Shown here one piece after another: positions 10,824-21,500 of a DNA stretch of 64,000 bases. Each line of letters starts with the position of its first letter. Position 1 is the first letter of the stretch. The notes beneath the pieces are model-generated. The model saw only the letters and a list, made by a program, of their open reading frames with translations. It was not told the DNA's origin and did not search any database. The DNA comes from Phoronis australis (Eukaryota; Phoronida; Phoronidae): the NCBI GenBank assembly GCA_002633005.1, contig NMRA01000270.1, positions 1 through 64,000 of the forward strand. Reading direction: 5' to 3'. The translations under genes were made by a program, and so were the position numbers.

Positions 10824-13800
10824 TCAATACAAGTTTTTAAGCAGTAAGAAACCAGCGACTACCAATGTCCAGTAAGTCAACGTAGGACCAACACCGGCGT
10901 TGATGACACAGTCAAAGGATGCCTGTTTAAAGACCATGGAGAAGACTAGCTTAGCACTTTCCACAATCAGTCCACGGGCACTCGCACCACAGCTCTCGCC
11001 GGCAACATTTCCCGCGCAACCGATATAGTCGTTGGTGTACCTAGAATTAATGAAGATTCGCCATTGACTTAAACGAGCACCTCTGTAAGTAATGATTGCA
11101 AGAATAGTGAAGCGGTTGCAAAACCACATTCCATGACAAAAAAAAATATTTCAAACCATTTGCCGTTATGACATTGCTTTCAAAGTGTTAGTTAGTCAAA
11201 TAGGGGGTGATTTCAGGCCTTCGAGAGAACTTACAGTCCGTTATATAAGCTCGGGACCAGATTCTTTAAGTTGGCTTGCCACGACGTGTCATTCAACACA
11301 CCGAGCACAATCTCAAGGAATAAACAGCTCCAAGTTCTTTGAAAACCCGAAACCCCTTCTCATCCGGGTAATAAAGTAGTCTAACACTAACGTTATAGTG
11401 GTAAGTGGTCTAAATCAAATGTTCGTTTTTGGGCGGAACCCCGGTATCGCCATGTTTTAAGCACGCCCTCAGCATGCGCGCAACCCAGGAAAGAGGGGGG
11501 AGGAGGCTCGAACGAGCCCCACATTTGACGAAGTGGGCAAAAAGGTCCGCCTCAGAGAAACAAAAAACTCCGTAAAATGTGTAAAATGAGACAAAAGACC
11601 ACTAAAAATGCAGGAACTACCAAAATTGGAGCCCCGTATTTTTAGGCTGGGTACGCGCATGCTTCAAATATTAATTACAACTCGATTACTGAGATGTCAG
11701 AGGGTTTATTTTAGTTAAAAGTTGATAAAAACCAGTTTTGAGTAACATTTCCAGTATGGAGGGTGTAGTTTCATTATAACAGACCAAGTGATGTGTGGAA
11801 GAAAAAAATGCACTGTGTAAATTCGACCGTTCACTTTATACCTGCAGAGTTTATTTAATTTCTCCCGTGCGGAGCCATATGAAAATTTCAGCGACTGACT
11901 CTGCTCGCCATATTTGTCCAGGCACACTTGCAATTGGTCTTCCAGTTCCTTTTTAAACAGGCATTCGTTGTTCTCAATGTAGACTAAAATAAAAAGCAAA
12001 AGAAATAATTCGCCAATTAAAATGCATGCTTGTTTTCAAAAATAAAGTGTCGCAAATTTTAATTGGCTATTGTGCTATATAGTGTACGACATACCACGGT
12101 AATAATCAATAATCAATAATCTAAAATTTAGTCAAAAAATAATGCAGCATTTGCCACTTAATCGACTTTAAACGTGAAATCAAGATAAGTGCTAATTAAG
12201 CTAATTAAAGGCGACTAGCCACGATAACATCGCTTTCAACGTTCAACCGGAATTGAGGCATGACTTGCGACTAGATTAAAGCAGTCCAATTTTGCATAAG
12301 CTGGTCAGCCATCTAGCTGTTTGATGACTATCTTCAAAATACAGCGAGGTACCACTGTATGTTGAGCTCCGTTAAACCCCGAAATTTCACACACCCCGGG
12401 TAGTTCTGCTAGTCACCTTGTCGTAAAACTTATATCAAAATGGAGAGCTAACGACCGGTGGGGTGCATGGAAAATATGGGAGTCAACCGACTCTCACCTT
12501 GCCCGTTGCAGCCGCTTAGGTGAAAAACAATCTAATAAACGTTATTTTCTGGCATTATTCTCCGCCTTTTGTAGCAAAGAAAAGTCTCTCTTCGTTTTCA
12601 AAACAGTCCGTTCGTGACACGCGGCAGCAAAGTTTCTTCTGAAATTCGGTTTGCTGGTATTAAAATACTAAGAACTTGTAACGAAATGAAACGCAACCTC
12701 GTGGAAGAGAAGAACAGTTGATTGACGAATCGGGAAAAAAGAAACTGGCCAACAGGTGACCAGTGCTGTAGTGGTAAAATGAGACGTAAGTAGGCGCCCA
12801 AAACCCACCGTATCACCTTGAGCACTGAATGTAACTTACGGTGCGTAGATGCTACGTTCAACTGCCAAAAGTTGGTTGGCTGCGCCTACGTGCGCCTACG
12901 CCCCACTACAGCACTGCAGGTGACGCAATATTTCACGGCAACGAAAGCCCATGTAAAAGATCGCACCAGAATTTTAGCAGCCAAATAAAGGTAGGACGCT
13001 AATTTTCCAACACCGCTAAATAATTCGGTCTACTCTAGGAAGAGTGTAGTTTTTAATGACACTAATTTTGAGTCAGATTTCATTTGATCGTTTTTTACCT
13101 ACATCGGCTGTATATTTAGTATACAGCTTTGCACCAAGGCAGCTCTGTGGTTTTCTGGAGCGTTTTTATCATGTAAATCTTCATAATCATCTTCTTAGGG
13201 ACGGCAAATAAAGTTCAATCATTTTAAGGTGAATTTAGAAACCGATTGTGTCGGGATAAGTGGCGTAGTTTGATTTTGATTTCCCGACAACTGAAACCAA
13301 GAGGAAATGCAAACACAACTTAATTTATCCGTGACGACGTGTCTAATATGCAGACAATTATGAGTCGTTACTGAACTTTGAGATGAAATGGCAACGTTTC
13401 GCCAACGTCTGCTGTTTTTTTAAGACCGTGCGACATTTGGCGGATTAGGTTGGAGTTGAGAAAATCGGCGAGAAACTCAAGTCAGAATCCTGGCCCAGGT
13501 GTGCGATAGGTGGACCCTCAAGACTCCTCTTAGGTTCAAAGAAGGATTTCCAATTCTTTCATATGTACACTCCACGACTCCCCGTTCAAACCAATTTTAT
13601 CCTTGTCAAGGATTAGTACATTATCAAGGACAAAGCTGTGACCAGATTCCTGGAACTGGGAAAATACGGCAAAGTCATAAGTGTCACCGTAATTAGGCCG
13701 ACGATGTTGTGACAACCTTGTTCTGAAGGGCGGCTTAGTTTCCTCTACATAAGTTTCAGAGCACTCTCCACATTGTATTCCATAGACCGTATTAGCTATC

Positions 13801-16800
13801 TTTTCCTTAGGTTGTTTATCCTTGGGGTGCAAGAGTTTTTGTCTCAAAGTGCGAGCAGGTTTGAAAGACGTGGCGATATCAAATGTCTTGAACACAGATC
13901 ATAATTGTTCCGAAAGTCTTTCGATGTTGTTTGTTTCCAATCTGGGTATTATACCAGGGGCGGATCCAGGATTTTGAGTTAGGGAGAGCCACAGCAGATT
14001 ATTAGCCAGGATTTTGCCCGTCAGACATTCGCAGCCCCCAACTGCCACATGGGATCTGGGAGAATTTTAGGGGGAGCCGTGGCCCCCTTGGCCCCCCTCT
14101 AAATCCGCCACTGTATACTGGTAACCTTGCTAAAGACCTAACATGGCCGGTATCCGCACCTTTCTAGAGAGTCACGAATGTTGTGTTTCTCTAATGTCCT
14201 GTCATTGTCGTCAAATACAATCAGATCCGCACGGCGATGTAAGTTACGAAGAACACAAAGTTTGTGCTCAATCGGATGATGAGAGCTAACTATCACACAC
14301 CTGGGACAAGAAGATTCTGCCAAAGTTTCCTGCCGATTTTCTCAACTTCGACCTAATCCACCAGAGGTCGCACAGGCTTGAAAAAGCTAGCAGACGCTGG
14401 CGAAACGTTGTCATTTCATCTCGAGTAAGTTCAGTAAGGCCTCATAATTTTCTGCATATTATACTCGTACTGGATGAGTCATAACATACATCGATTTACC
14501 GGTGTTTAAATTCCATGAACACGACAAAGAACGTAATTAATTAGTGTTTTTAAGTGCTTTAGTGTAGTATCCATTTAATTACTTGTTTCTTCACAAAATT
14601 ATCACCCAAATCGTGACAATTCACAATCCTGGTATAAGCTGGTAGTAACCACAGTGAAGAGAATTAGTCTTGCTGAGTCAGGGAATTTAATTACTGCCCT
14701 TCGTTTTTGTAGCCTAACTCGAATAACTCACTATCAAATCCGTCTCCACAGAGGTAGTCGAACAGTGTTGTGATACTGTCCAGTTCGTATCGTTCTTTTT
14801 GAGTACAGTAGCCACGGATTTCGTTCAAGCAGCTCTTCGCTTCCTCGAACTCTCTGTCGACAAAAACCAATGTAAAATAAGACGATGAGCCTGTCGTGTG
14901 TAGCGTGTCTTTGGACGCAGCACACTACAAGCCCTTTGGCAAAACAACACTTAAGCGGCATCGCTGAACTACGAGCAGCAATGGAAAGTATTCGTAAAAA
15001 AAGATTGCAGTTGTACCCGATTCATCGAGTACTGGCTTCTCCAACTGACATCCGTTCTCGGAACCAAACTATGTCAAGCCATATTGATTTCAGAACATAA
15101 ATTAAGGAAACCCGTCATAGCATCCATGTTTATTTAGTAATTAATCGCCAGACCTATTACAGAAGCATACACGTTAAGCTAAGTTTAGTTGAGACGTAAT
15201 GAACGTTGTGCAGCTAGTCAATTTTAGTGGAAAATATTAAGTGGTCTAATTGAGTCTTGTACGTTACCGAAGACGGGAGCATAACACTGAAAACTAAATT
15301 ACATCCTTTTGAGTTATTCTAAATTCAACTTCTGTACAAAACAATAGGAATTTTTAAATTACCTTTATCTTAAAAAATCCAATCTACACTGGCAAAGTCT
15401 TCCATACTTTCGTCTGAAAACATGACCAAACTCGGCGTTTGTTGATGTTTTGGTGAGTTTGACAACAGCCGTCTAGCTAATTCTGGCAAACTGGTCGCGT
15501 TTGGCAACACGTCTGCACCTGCAAAGTCGATCAAACTCTAATTTGGCCGAGTTTGCAAACAGAACGTTTGCCGGAGTTGGACGCGAAAAAAGATATGCAC
15601 GTCAGGTGAATCACTCACTTACCTGCAGACATTTCTAAACTCTCCTGGTGTGTAGCTGGGAATCTGTCCTCCCTGAGCGGCGGTCGCCACGCTCATCATG
15701 TCACCAAGGCATGTCTTCACCGAAGACTCGGAACAGTCATCGTAACTTGCAGCCGACGCCAGGCTTACAGTCACTGCAATGTGAACGTTGCGAGAAATGG
15801 AGTTAGAAGGAAGAAACTTTAAACAAAAGACATCGGCTTAAAATGACTGAATGTTGTAAACTTACTAGAAATTTCCTAACGCCAAAACCTTCGTAAACAT
15901 GTTGACGGCGATGTTCTTTGACCGGCATGAGCTAATATAGAGATACGTGCAAAAGAGCGTCATCCTGTTAATTGTTTTCGAGACTGGATACCCCACATTT
16001 GCAGGGTGTTTCTCATTCACGACGTCAGCCGAGTTTATACAATTTCACATGCACTAAAACATAGACATTTCATGTATGCGCAGGAAACTTCACAAGGAGC
16101 GCACAGTGTATAAAGTGTTACACTCTGGACCGCTTTGTCAAGTAACAGATGGTATTTCATCCTAAGTCAGGTATTCGACCAGGGGCATTACTACGGAGAG
16201 AAAATATATATATAGTCAGTGCCAAATTAACGATTTGCGAAGCCCTAAGCTATCAAAAGTCTGGGGGCTTTCACCGACTAATCTGAGGTATTATGTGGAC
16301 CTATGTAGTTCAGTTCTTGCAATATTAAACGGAATAAAATAAACAATTTGAAAGTTGAAATGACCGGTAAAGTTCTCAGTTTTAACTAGCGAGCACTTTT
16401 CCGAAAGCACACAATTAGCTCATGAGCGTTAAACGTAACACGGCAGTCTATTTGCTCTTTTTACGATTATGCGAAGTTCTGTTCAGTTGATTTTAGCGCG
16501 GAAAACTCTCCAATTTTATCTTTGTAATCAAGACTTCTTAACGGTTTCCTCTCTATGCACATCATAACTAACACACATAGTTTTCCTGTAACATCGTTGA
16601 TCTAAGTACACTTTTTATTCGTTTAATTTTTGAAAATGGACTCTCTCAAGAGCAATTAGTGAACATGAGACACAAAAACATTTCTGACACAGATTCTACG
16701 TTTGGAAACGCTGACTTAATTCGATCTCTGCAGATTATTTGATAAAAGCCCTTGAAATCTTTTTGGCCATCGCATGTGCGATTTTATTCCATCTATTGGG

Positions 16801-19471
16801 CAGTCTGTACCATACCCTTGACAAAGAGCGCATAGCTCGAATAGTGGGGAATATTTTAATATATTTTAGTACCGACGCTCGTCGTTTTATTTTTACATAA
16901 CTATTTTTACTACTTTATAGGGCTATTCTGTTTCATGTAAGCACGGATATGCTGCACTTCAATAATTCCACAAGGAGCAGAATTTCACCAATTGGAAAAG
17001 CCGCTTTTGTTTCATTTTTTATGCCACGATTAACATTGAAAACGCCAACATCTAGACCTCATTATGAAGCCACACAAAGCTTGTTAGGTCAAGCTGAAAT
17101 CGTAAACCGAAGTGGAATAAATCATGATAGCATGGACATTTTCAATATTCAGAGGATAGGAGTGGTTAGGTTTACTATTGCCCAGATCAGAACTTGAGAT
17201 AACTTTGCCTCTTCCACCTAACACCTATCCCCACGTTAGCTGTTGCCCCCAACCGCAGCTATATCTACGTTGCTGCCGCTCCCCTCACAGCTCCAGCTAC
17301 GACACTGGCACAGTTAGGGGATTCGGTTCCCCTCCCCGAGGACACGACCAGAAAACCCAGTGGACATGACGTTTTAGGTACTACGTGGACATTTTCCCTT
17401 CAAAAATTGTGGTTGAGCCTCCCTTACGACACCCGTGATCAGCTAGTGGCTACACGTACTCTGGCCATACTATTCCGGAAAACCTACTCGCAACAACAAA
17501 GCCAAAACACTCGGCATCGGAGCCGATGGCTTTAGTGAGTGGACTGAAGGCAACTCGCTACGAACCTCTCCAAAAACGGAGTCCTTGTTTTGAAATTAAC
17601 GTAAGAACACCAGTAGCCTAATAAAGAGCACCATTAAAATGGTTGATTATCAAGCGATCTGGTAATGCAAACGCAGGTCCCCCATTTTACAGAGGCTGTT
17701 GTAAGTAATGAATAAACGGGTATGGTGATGATTATTGGAAATCGACGGTGAAGTCTAAAATCTCAGTGTTCGTCAGTAAACTGATGTGTTTGACGTGGTT
17801 TGGCCTTGTGCGGACGAATACTCTAGGGAAGTCGCTTAATTATAAAAATTCTAGAACCATAAGGTGGTAGGACAGAAGTGATCAGACAGTTATAATTTTT
17901 TTTATTCTGCGTGGTGTCGTCACCTACACCAGATAAAATCCAAGTCTTCAATGCGACTTTAACACCCATGTGGTATTGGCCTCACTTACCGCCTAATTTC
18001 AGAAAGTAAGACTCAGGGTGTGTATTCGGGAAAACCATTTTTAAATGCTTAGTACCCCAAACAGTATGCCCCGGGACATTTTAGGAAACGGGGACATTCG
18101 TAAAAACTGAACACGCATGACAAATCAGGTCGTGATGGGTGTTTGCCCCGGCGATGCCGCTCCGGTTTACAAACCTTGCAGCAGTTACCCGTGGTGACCT
18201 GGTGAAGCCCGGAGTCCATTCCCGGGGTATGATAGAAACAGTAAAGACGAGTAACGTTCTCCGGTAGTGGCTTGTAATGGGAACTGTAAGGGAAGCCACA
18301 GTCCTTCGAAAGGGCGTCACTCTGAAAGGGTTCACTTCATACTGAGATTCACAAGTACACTCTCTTAAGGTTTTGCGCGATTGGACACTGAAAAGACTCA
18401 ACACAAACTTGTTTATTGACTTTTAATCCAATTCTATATTAAATCCAACCTTTGATGGGATAAAGCACCAGCAAAAAAGGTCATGGGGAATGACTTTTTC
18501 TTCTTGAGCTCCCATTGATCTTGCTTCCTCAGTCACTATAAATGGTTCGTCGTGTTTACTTTTTATAAGCGTAAGTGTCTTCAATATTTCAAAAGCGGCG
18601 CATCCTCGTCAAAATACAGGAATCAGCAGCTAGTCCCTCCGCACTGGATACGGCTAACGCCAGTTAACCTAGGCAACACCTCCGTTGGCTTGCCTGCAGT
18701 TTTCAGGGTGATCGATATAACCCACAAGGTATCGGTCATTACTGTACGTACATGTCAGACATGTTGCATAACACGAGCTGGGCATTTTACAATCAGTGTG
18801 CATAAACCTCATATGTATTGGTCTGAGCTGTGCTAAGTTATAACTGACCTGAGGTAAGAACAAAGCATTCGCAGTAACGTGTAGGTCTGTGCAGGTCAGC
18901 ATGGTTCCGACCTATATTGAACACCATGTCGATCGTGGGTGAGATGGCGATTCAATTAAAGCTCTTTTAAATTCTTTGGGGTGACCACTACTTTCAATTT
19001 TAAGCAAGGCATAACTTCAGCTGTTTTGATATTTCATGAGCGGCGCAGCAGTGAAAAAAGTGGAAGACTATAGCCTCCCAGCCCCCTTCTGTGGTACACC
19101 GCGCATAGACCATGGGCATCGGAGCACTGACAAAAGTGGGGGGGGGGGCTATAGCCCCTCCCCAGCCCCATATGGTGCACCGCCTATGCAATTATACAGC
19201 AGTTTGTTCTGGTGTTGGTTTAGTCACTTAAGTGAGCAGGGATTTGGTCCGGAATTCAAATAGCCAATAGGCCAACACGGGAAACGGGGACGGCACGACA
19301 TACTGAATTAACTAAAATCGCACTTTCACATTTATTACCTGCACATAAACTTTCAAGCAAATTTTCGAAAACATTTTGCTCGCTCTTAAGTAGGTCACGA
19401 CACTTACCTGATAAGATGATGTACAACGTGATGTACCCCATATCTGTGACCAAGTAAATGATCGACTTCAC
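10824..19471 (-). CDS. Secreted, probably GPI-anchored, cysteine-rich protein (unrecognised family)
   Basis: Five exons on the minus strand: 19471-19408, 15773-15623, 14853-14732, 11983-11842 and 11082-10824. All junctions are GT-AG and phases match throughout, giving 245 residues. The N-terminus is hydrophobic and ends near LASAA, like a signal peptide. The second methionine (MGYITLYIIL) may be the true start. The middle holds cysteine modules with repeated C-x(7-9)-C spacing, and two exons end at a conserved C-R codon pair, which suggests duplicated helical modules. The last exon ends in a small-residue site (NAG) followed by a hydrophobic tail, typical of a GPI-attachment signal. I do not recognise the family; DUF19/T20D4.11-like domains are one possibility. 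Function is unknown and a cell-surface role is inferred. Exon 1 is the least certain, because it lies 3.6 kb upstream and encodes little beyond signal sequence. Confidence 0.7.
12640..12975 (+). repeat. Host repeat copy carrying a MITE insertion
   Basis: The sequence around the hAT MITE at 12761-12916 (GGTTTGCTGGTATT..., GTGGAAGAGAAGAACAGTTG..., then AAAAGATCGCACC after the insertion) matches an inverted paralogue at 21309-21500. That paralogue lacks the MITE, so the two define a dispersed repeat older than the insertion. Its class is unknown. Confidence 0.75.
12761..12916. mobile_element. hAT-type MITE, copy A (156 bp, 8-bp target duplication)
   Basis: The element has perfect 14-bp terminal inverted repeats, CAGTGCTGTAGTGG and its complement. 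It is flanked by an exact 8-bp direct repeat, CAGGTGAC, at 12753-12760 and 12917-12924. CAG termini with 8-bp duplications are diagnostic of the hAT superfamily. It has no coding capacity. It sits in intron 3 of the cysteine-rich protein gene. A copy of the same length lies at 20740-20895. Confidence 0.95.
13536..14323 (-). pseudogene. Penelope-like element ORF fragment: post-RT segment plus GIY-YIG endonuclease
   Basis: From 14323 to 14138 the minus strand encodes the HHPIEHK...VLRNLHRRAD...CGY block found after the polymerase domain in Penelope-like elements. From 13895 to 13536 it encodes a linker (TSFKPARTLRQKLLHPKDK), then the GIY-YIG core around VYGIQCGECSETYV and a TRLSQHR motif. In the usual motif the residue after YV is G; here it is E, a likely inactivating change. 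Stops and a 159-bp MITE separate the two blocks. This is a dead copy that gives the class of element but no working enzyme. Confidence 0.85.
13955..14113. mobile_element. MITE with CAGTGGCGGAT-type ends inserted in the Penelope-like relic
   Basis: The ends read CAGGGGCGGATCC and ATCCGCCACTG, an inverted pair differing at one base. TATAC is repeated directly on each side (13950-13954 and 14114-14118). CAG ends suggest hAT affinity, but an 8-bp target duplication is not clean. Matching ends occur at 1-32 and around 6090-6107, so the family is multicopy here. Confidence 0.8.
19037..19188. mobile_element. Short inverted-repeat element with GGCGGCGCA ends, copy 1
   Basis: It starts GCGGCGCAGCAGTGAAAAAA and ends TGGTGCACCGCCTATGC, with a G-rich core containing two AGCCCC blocks. 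A second copy at 52413-52548 has better ends (GGGCGGCGCAGCAC against GTGCGCCGCCCA). About 150 bp long with no coding capacity; MITE-like, family not recognised. Confidence 0.65.
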
Positions 19472-20739
19472 TGGTGACTGGCGGCAGGCAGTTGTCAGTC
19501 AAATATGTGATCATTCTCACAGTATGTGATTGGTTGTTGGTGCGGGGTCAATAGGTCAGGTCCATGGGTTGGTTTTGGGTCTAGCCGGCCTCATGCAAGC
19601 CACACTGCATCCGTATGAAGTCAATGATGCTGTTGCCATCCAGCCAGCGTCTCATCAAAGAAGAAAAACGCCATCGCCTTCCAGCCAGTTCCACGCCGAT
19701 CGTTCCACGTCCACACAAAGTACAGCGAGGACAGAAGGCGAGATTATCCGATCTTGCGAAGCTGTCCGAGGTCTTCGCCCTTATCTCTCTAGTCGTGGGC
19801 TGTAACCGTGAGCTAGATAAGGTCTCCGTGACGGGAAAAAAAGTGACCGACGATTAAACCTTATCACTGGTACTGGCCTCCATTCTAACTCGCATATCAA
19901 AAAGCAGGCTTTGTCAACTAGTAAGAGTGTATATTTTCTGAAAGATAAAATATTATGGATTATAAAAATATATATTATATCTATATGTCATAATTATTGC
20001 ATTAACACCTTTTTAAGTCGAAATTCTATTTTTAAGAAAGGTACATTCATAGCAAGATATAGACATTTACATCGCCCTGGGCGATAGTACACCTCCATAG
20101 TCATTTCAAGTGTGTTGCCTAACCAAAATAAGGCCTCAAGACTTGAACTGTCGACATCACGCCGGGTTACGAAAACAGATGAATGCAATCATAATTATTC
20201 ATTGAATGATTAATTATTATTATTGCTTAAAGGTATTATTGCCATTCGAAAACGATATGAAAACCCATGAAAACCGCTGACTACTCGTTGGCTTTGAGCT
20301 TTCGGAAAGTATGCAACCGATATCTCATTTGCACATATATTTTTTTAAATTTATTACCGGTTTGCTCTCTTGAAGTCTCACTTCGATCAAATCACTCGCG
20401 AGATCTTACCTATCATGTTTTGTGGTTTACTTTGAAAAAATATCATTACCACCCGACCTATATTAGTGCCCTACCAAAACAGCCGAGACATTCTGTTCGA
20501 GATTAACAATTTGCTGTATTTATCAAGTATCCACTTGTTTCAATTATTCCAAACCAACTTGTTGGTGATGAACAGCGGAGGTACCAAACTGACTGGCACT
20601 ACAAACAAATATCTATCCACTGGATTTTTGCTTGCTATTTGTTGTCCAAAAGGGATAAGAAATCCACGCCGTGTCGTGGTTTCATTATGATGTCGAATTA
20701 TCAGCTCTGGTCGCCTGTAGCACTCACTGTAACCATGTC

Positions 20740-20895
20740 CAGTGCTGTAGTGGTAAAATTAGAGGTAAGTAGGCGCCCAAATCCAACCGTATCACCTTAA
20801 GCACTGAACGTAGCTTACGATGCGTAGGCGCTACGTTCAAATGCCAAAAGGTGGTTGGCTGCGCCTGCGTGCGCCTACGCCCCACTACAGCACTG
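20740..20895. mobile_element. hAT-type MITE, copy B (156 bp, 8-bp target duplication)
   Basis: It has the same 14-bp perfect terminal inverted repeats as copy A and exactly the same length. It is flanked by the exact 8-bp duplication ACCATGTC at 20732-20739 and 20896-20903. The interior differs from copy A at only a handful of positions. The different target sequence shows an independent insertion. Confidence 0.95.
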
Positions 20896-21308
20896 ACCAT
20901 GTCTTATACGTAACAAGGTGTTTCATCGAAACTGAAACCCCGGTGTAGTAAAACAAGTATCCCGGAGTCGAAATCAGACTCCCGCACCTTCAAGACAACT
21001 AAGCAGCCCGACAAACACGAACCCCCGCGATCTTCAAAAACAGGAATCCCTTGGATCAGACAGGACAGCCGAGGACCGAAACACTACACCTGCACTTTCT
21101 GTCAAACATGGTTTATTCGGCTCAAGAAAAAAATACCTTTAAAGTGCCTTGTGTTTATATGACATGTATCAATTTCGCATTTTGATGAAAAAACAAATCT
21201 CCCTATTTTAAATTGTTGTTGTGATTTGTTGTTTAACTGTATGGTGAGAATTTTAGACAACTTATGAGTGATTGGCGTTCCATCGTTATTCTGTTGCTTA
21301 AGTTATGG

Positions 21309-21500
21309 TGCGATCTTTTTGCTCCTGCTTTCCGCGCCATGAAGTATTGCGTCACCTATTGGCCTGTTTCTTTTTTCCTCAATTCTTCGATCAACTGTTC
21401 TTCTTCCACGACGTTGTCTACATGTCACTACAAATTATCGGAACTGGTTTCATTTCGTTACACGTTTTTAGTACTAGCAAACCGATGAATTTTGGAACAG
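21309..21500 (-). repeat. Empty-site paralogue of the repeat interrupted at 12761
   Basis: Read on the minus strand, this segment aligns to both flanks of MITE copy A. At 21351-21358 there is a single target copy (GTCACCTA, one change from the complement of CAGGTGAC) and no insertion. It is therefore a related-to-empty site. Confidence 0.8.

Larger units (their letters stand above)
13381..14420 (-). mobile_element. Penelope-like retroelement relic with inverted flanking repeats
   Basis: Inverted repeats of roughly 95 bp (13381-13476 and about 14325-14420) bracket a broken minus-strand coding region. The repeats share AGATGAAATG(G/A)CAACG and TTGAGAAAATCGGC. Penelope-like elements are known for LTR-like repeats in either orientation. 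The coding part ends with a GIY-YIG-type endonuclease domain and begins with the conserved segment just after the reverse transcriptase. Only about 1 kb remains, so most of the reverse transcriptase is gone. A MITE at 13955-14113 interrupts it. Confidence 0.8.

Noticed and set aside
13499-13696. Plus-strand frame of 65 codons
   Set aside because: Antisense to the GIY-YIG fragment of the Penelope-like relic.
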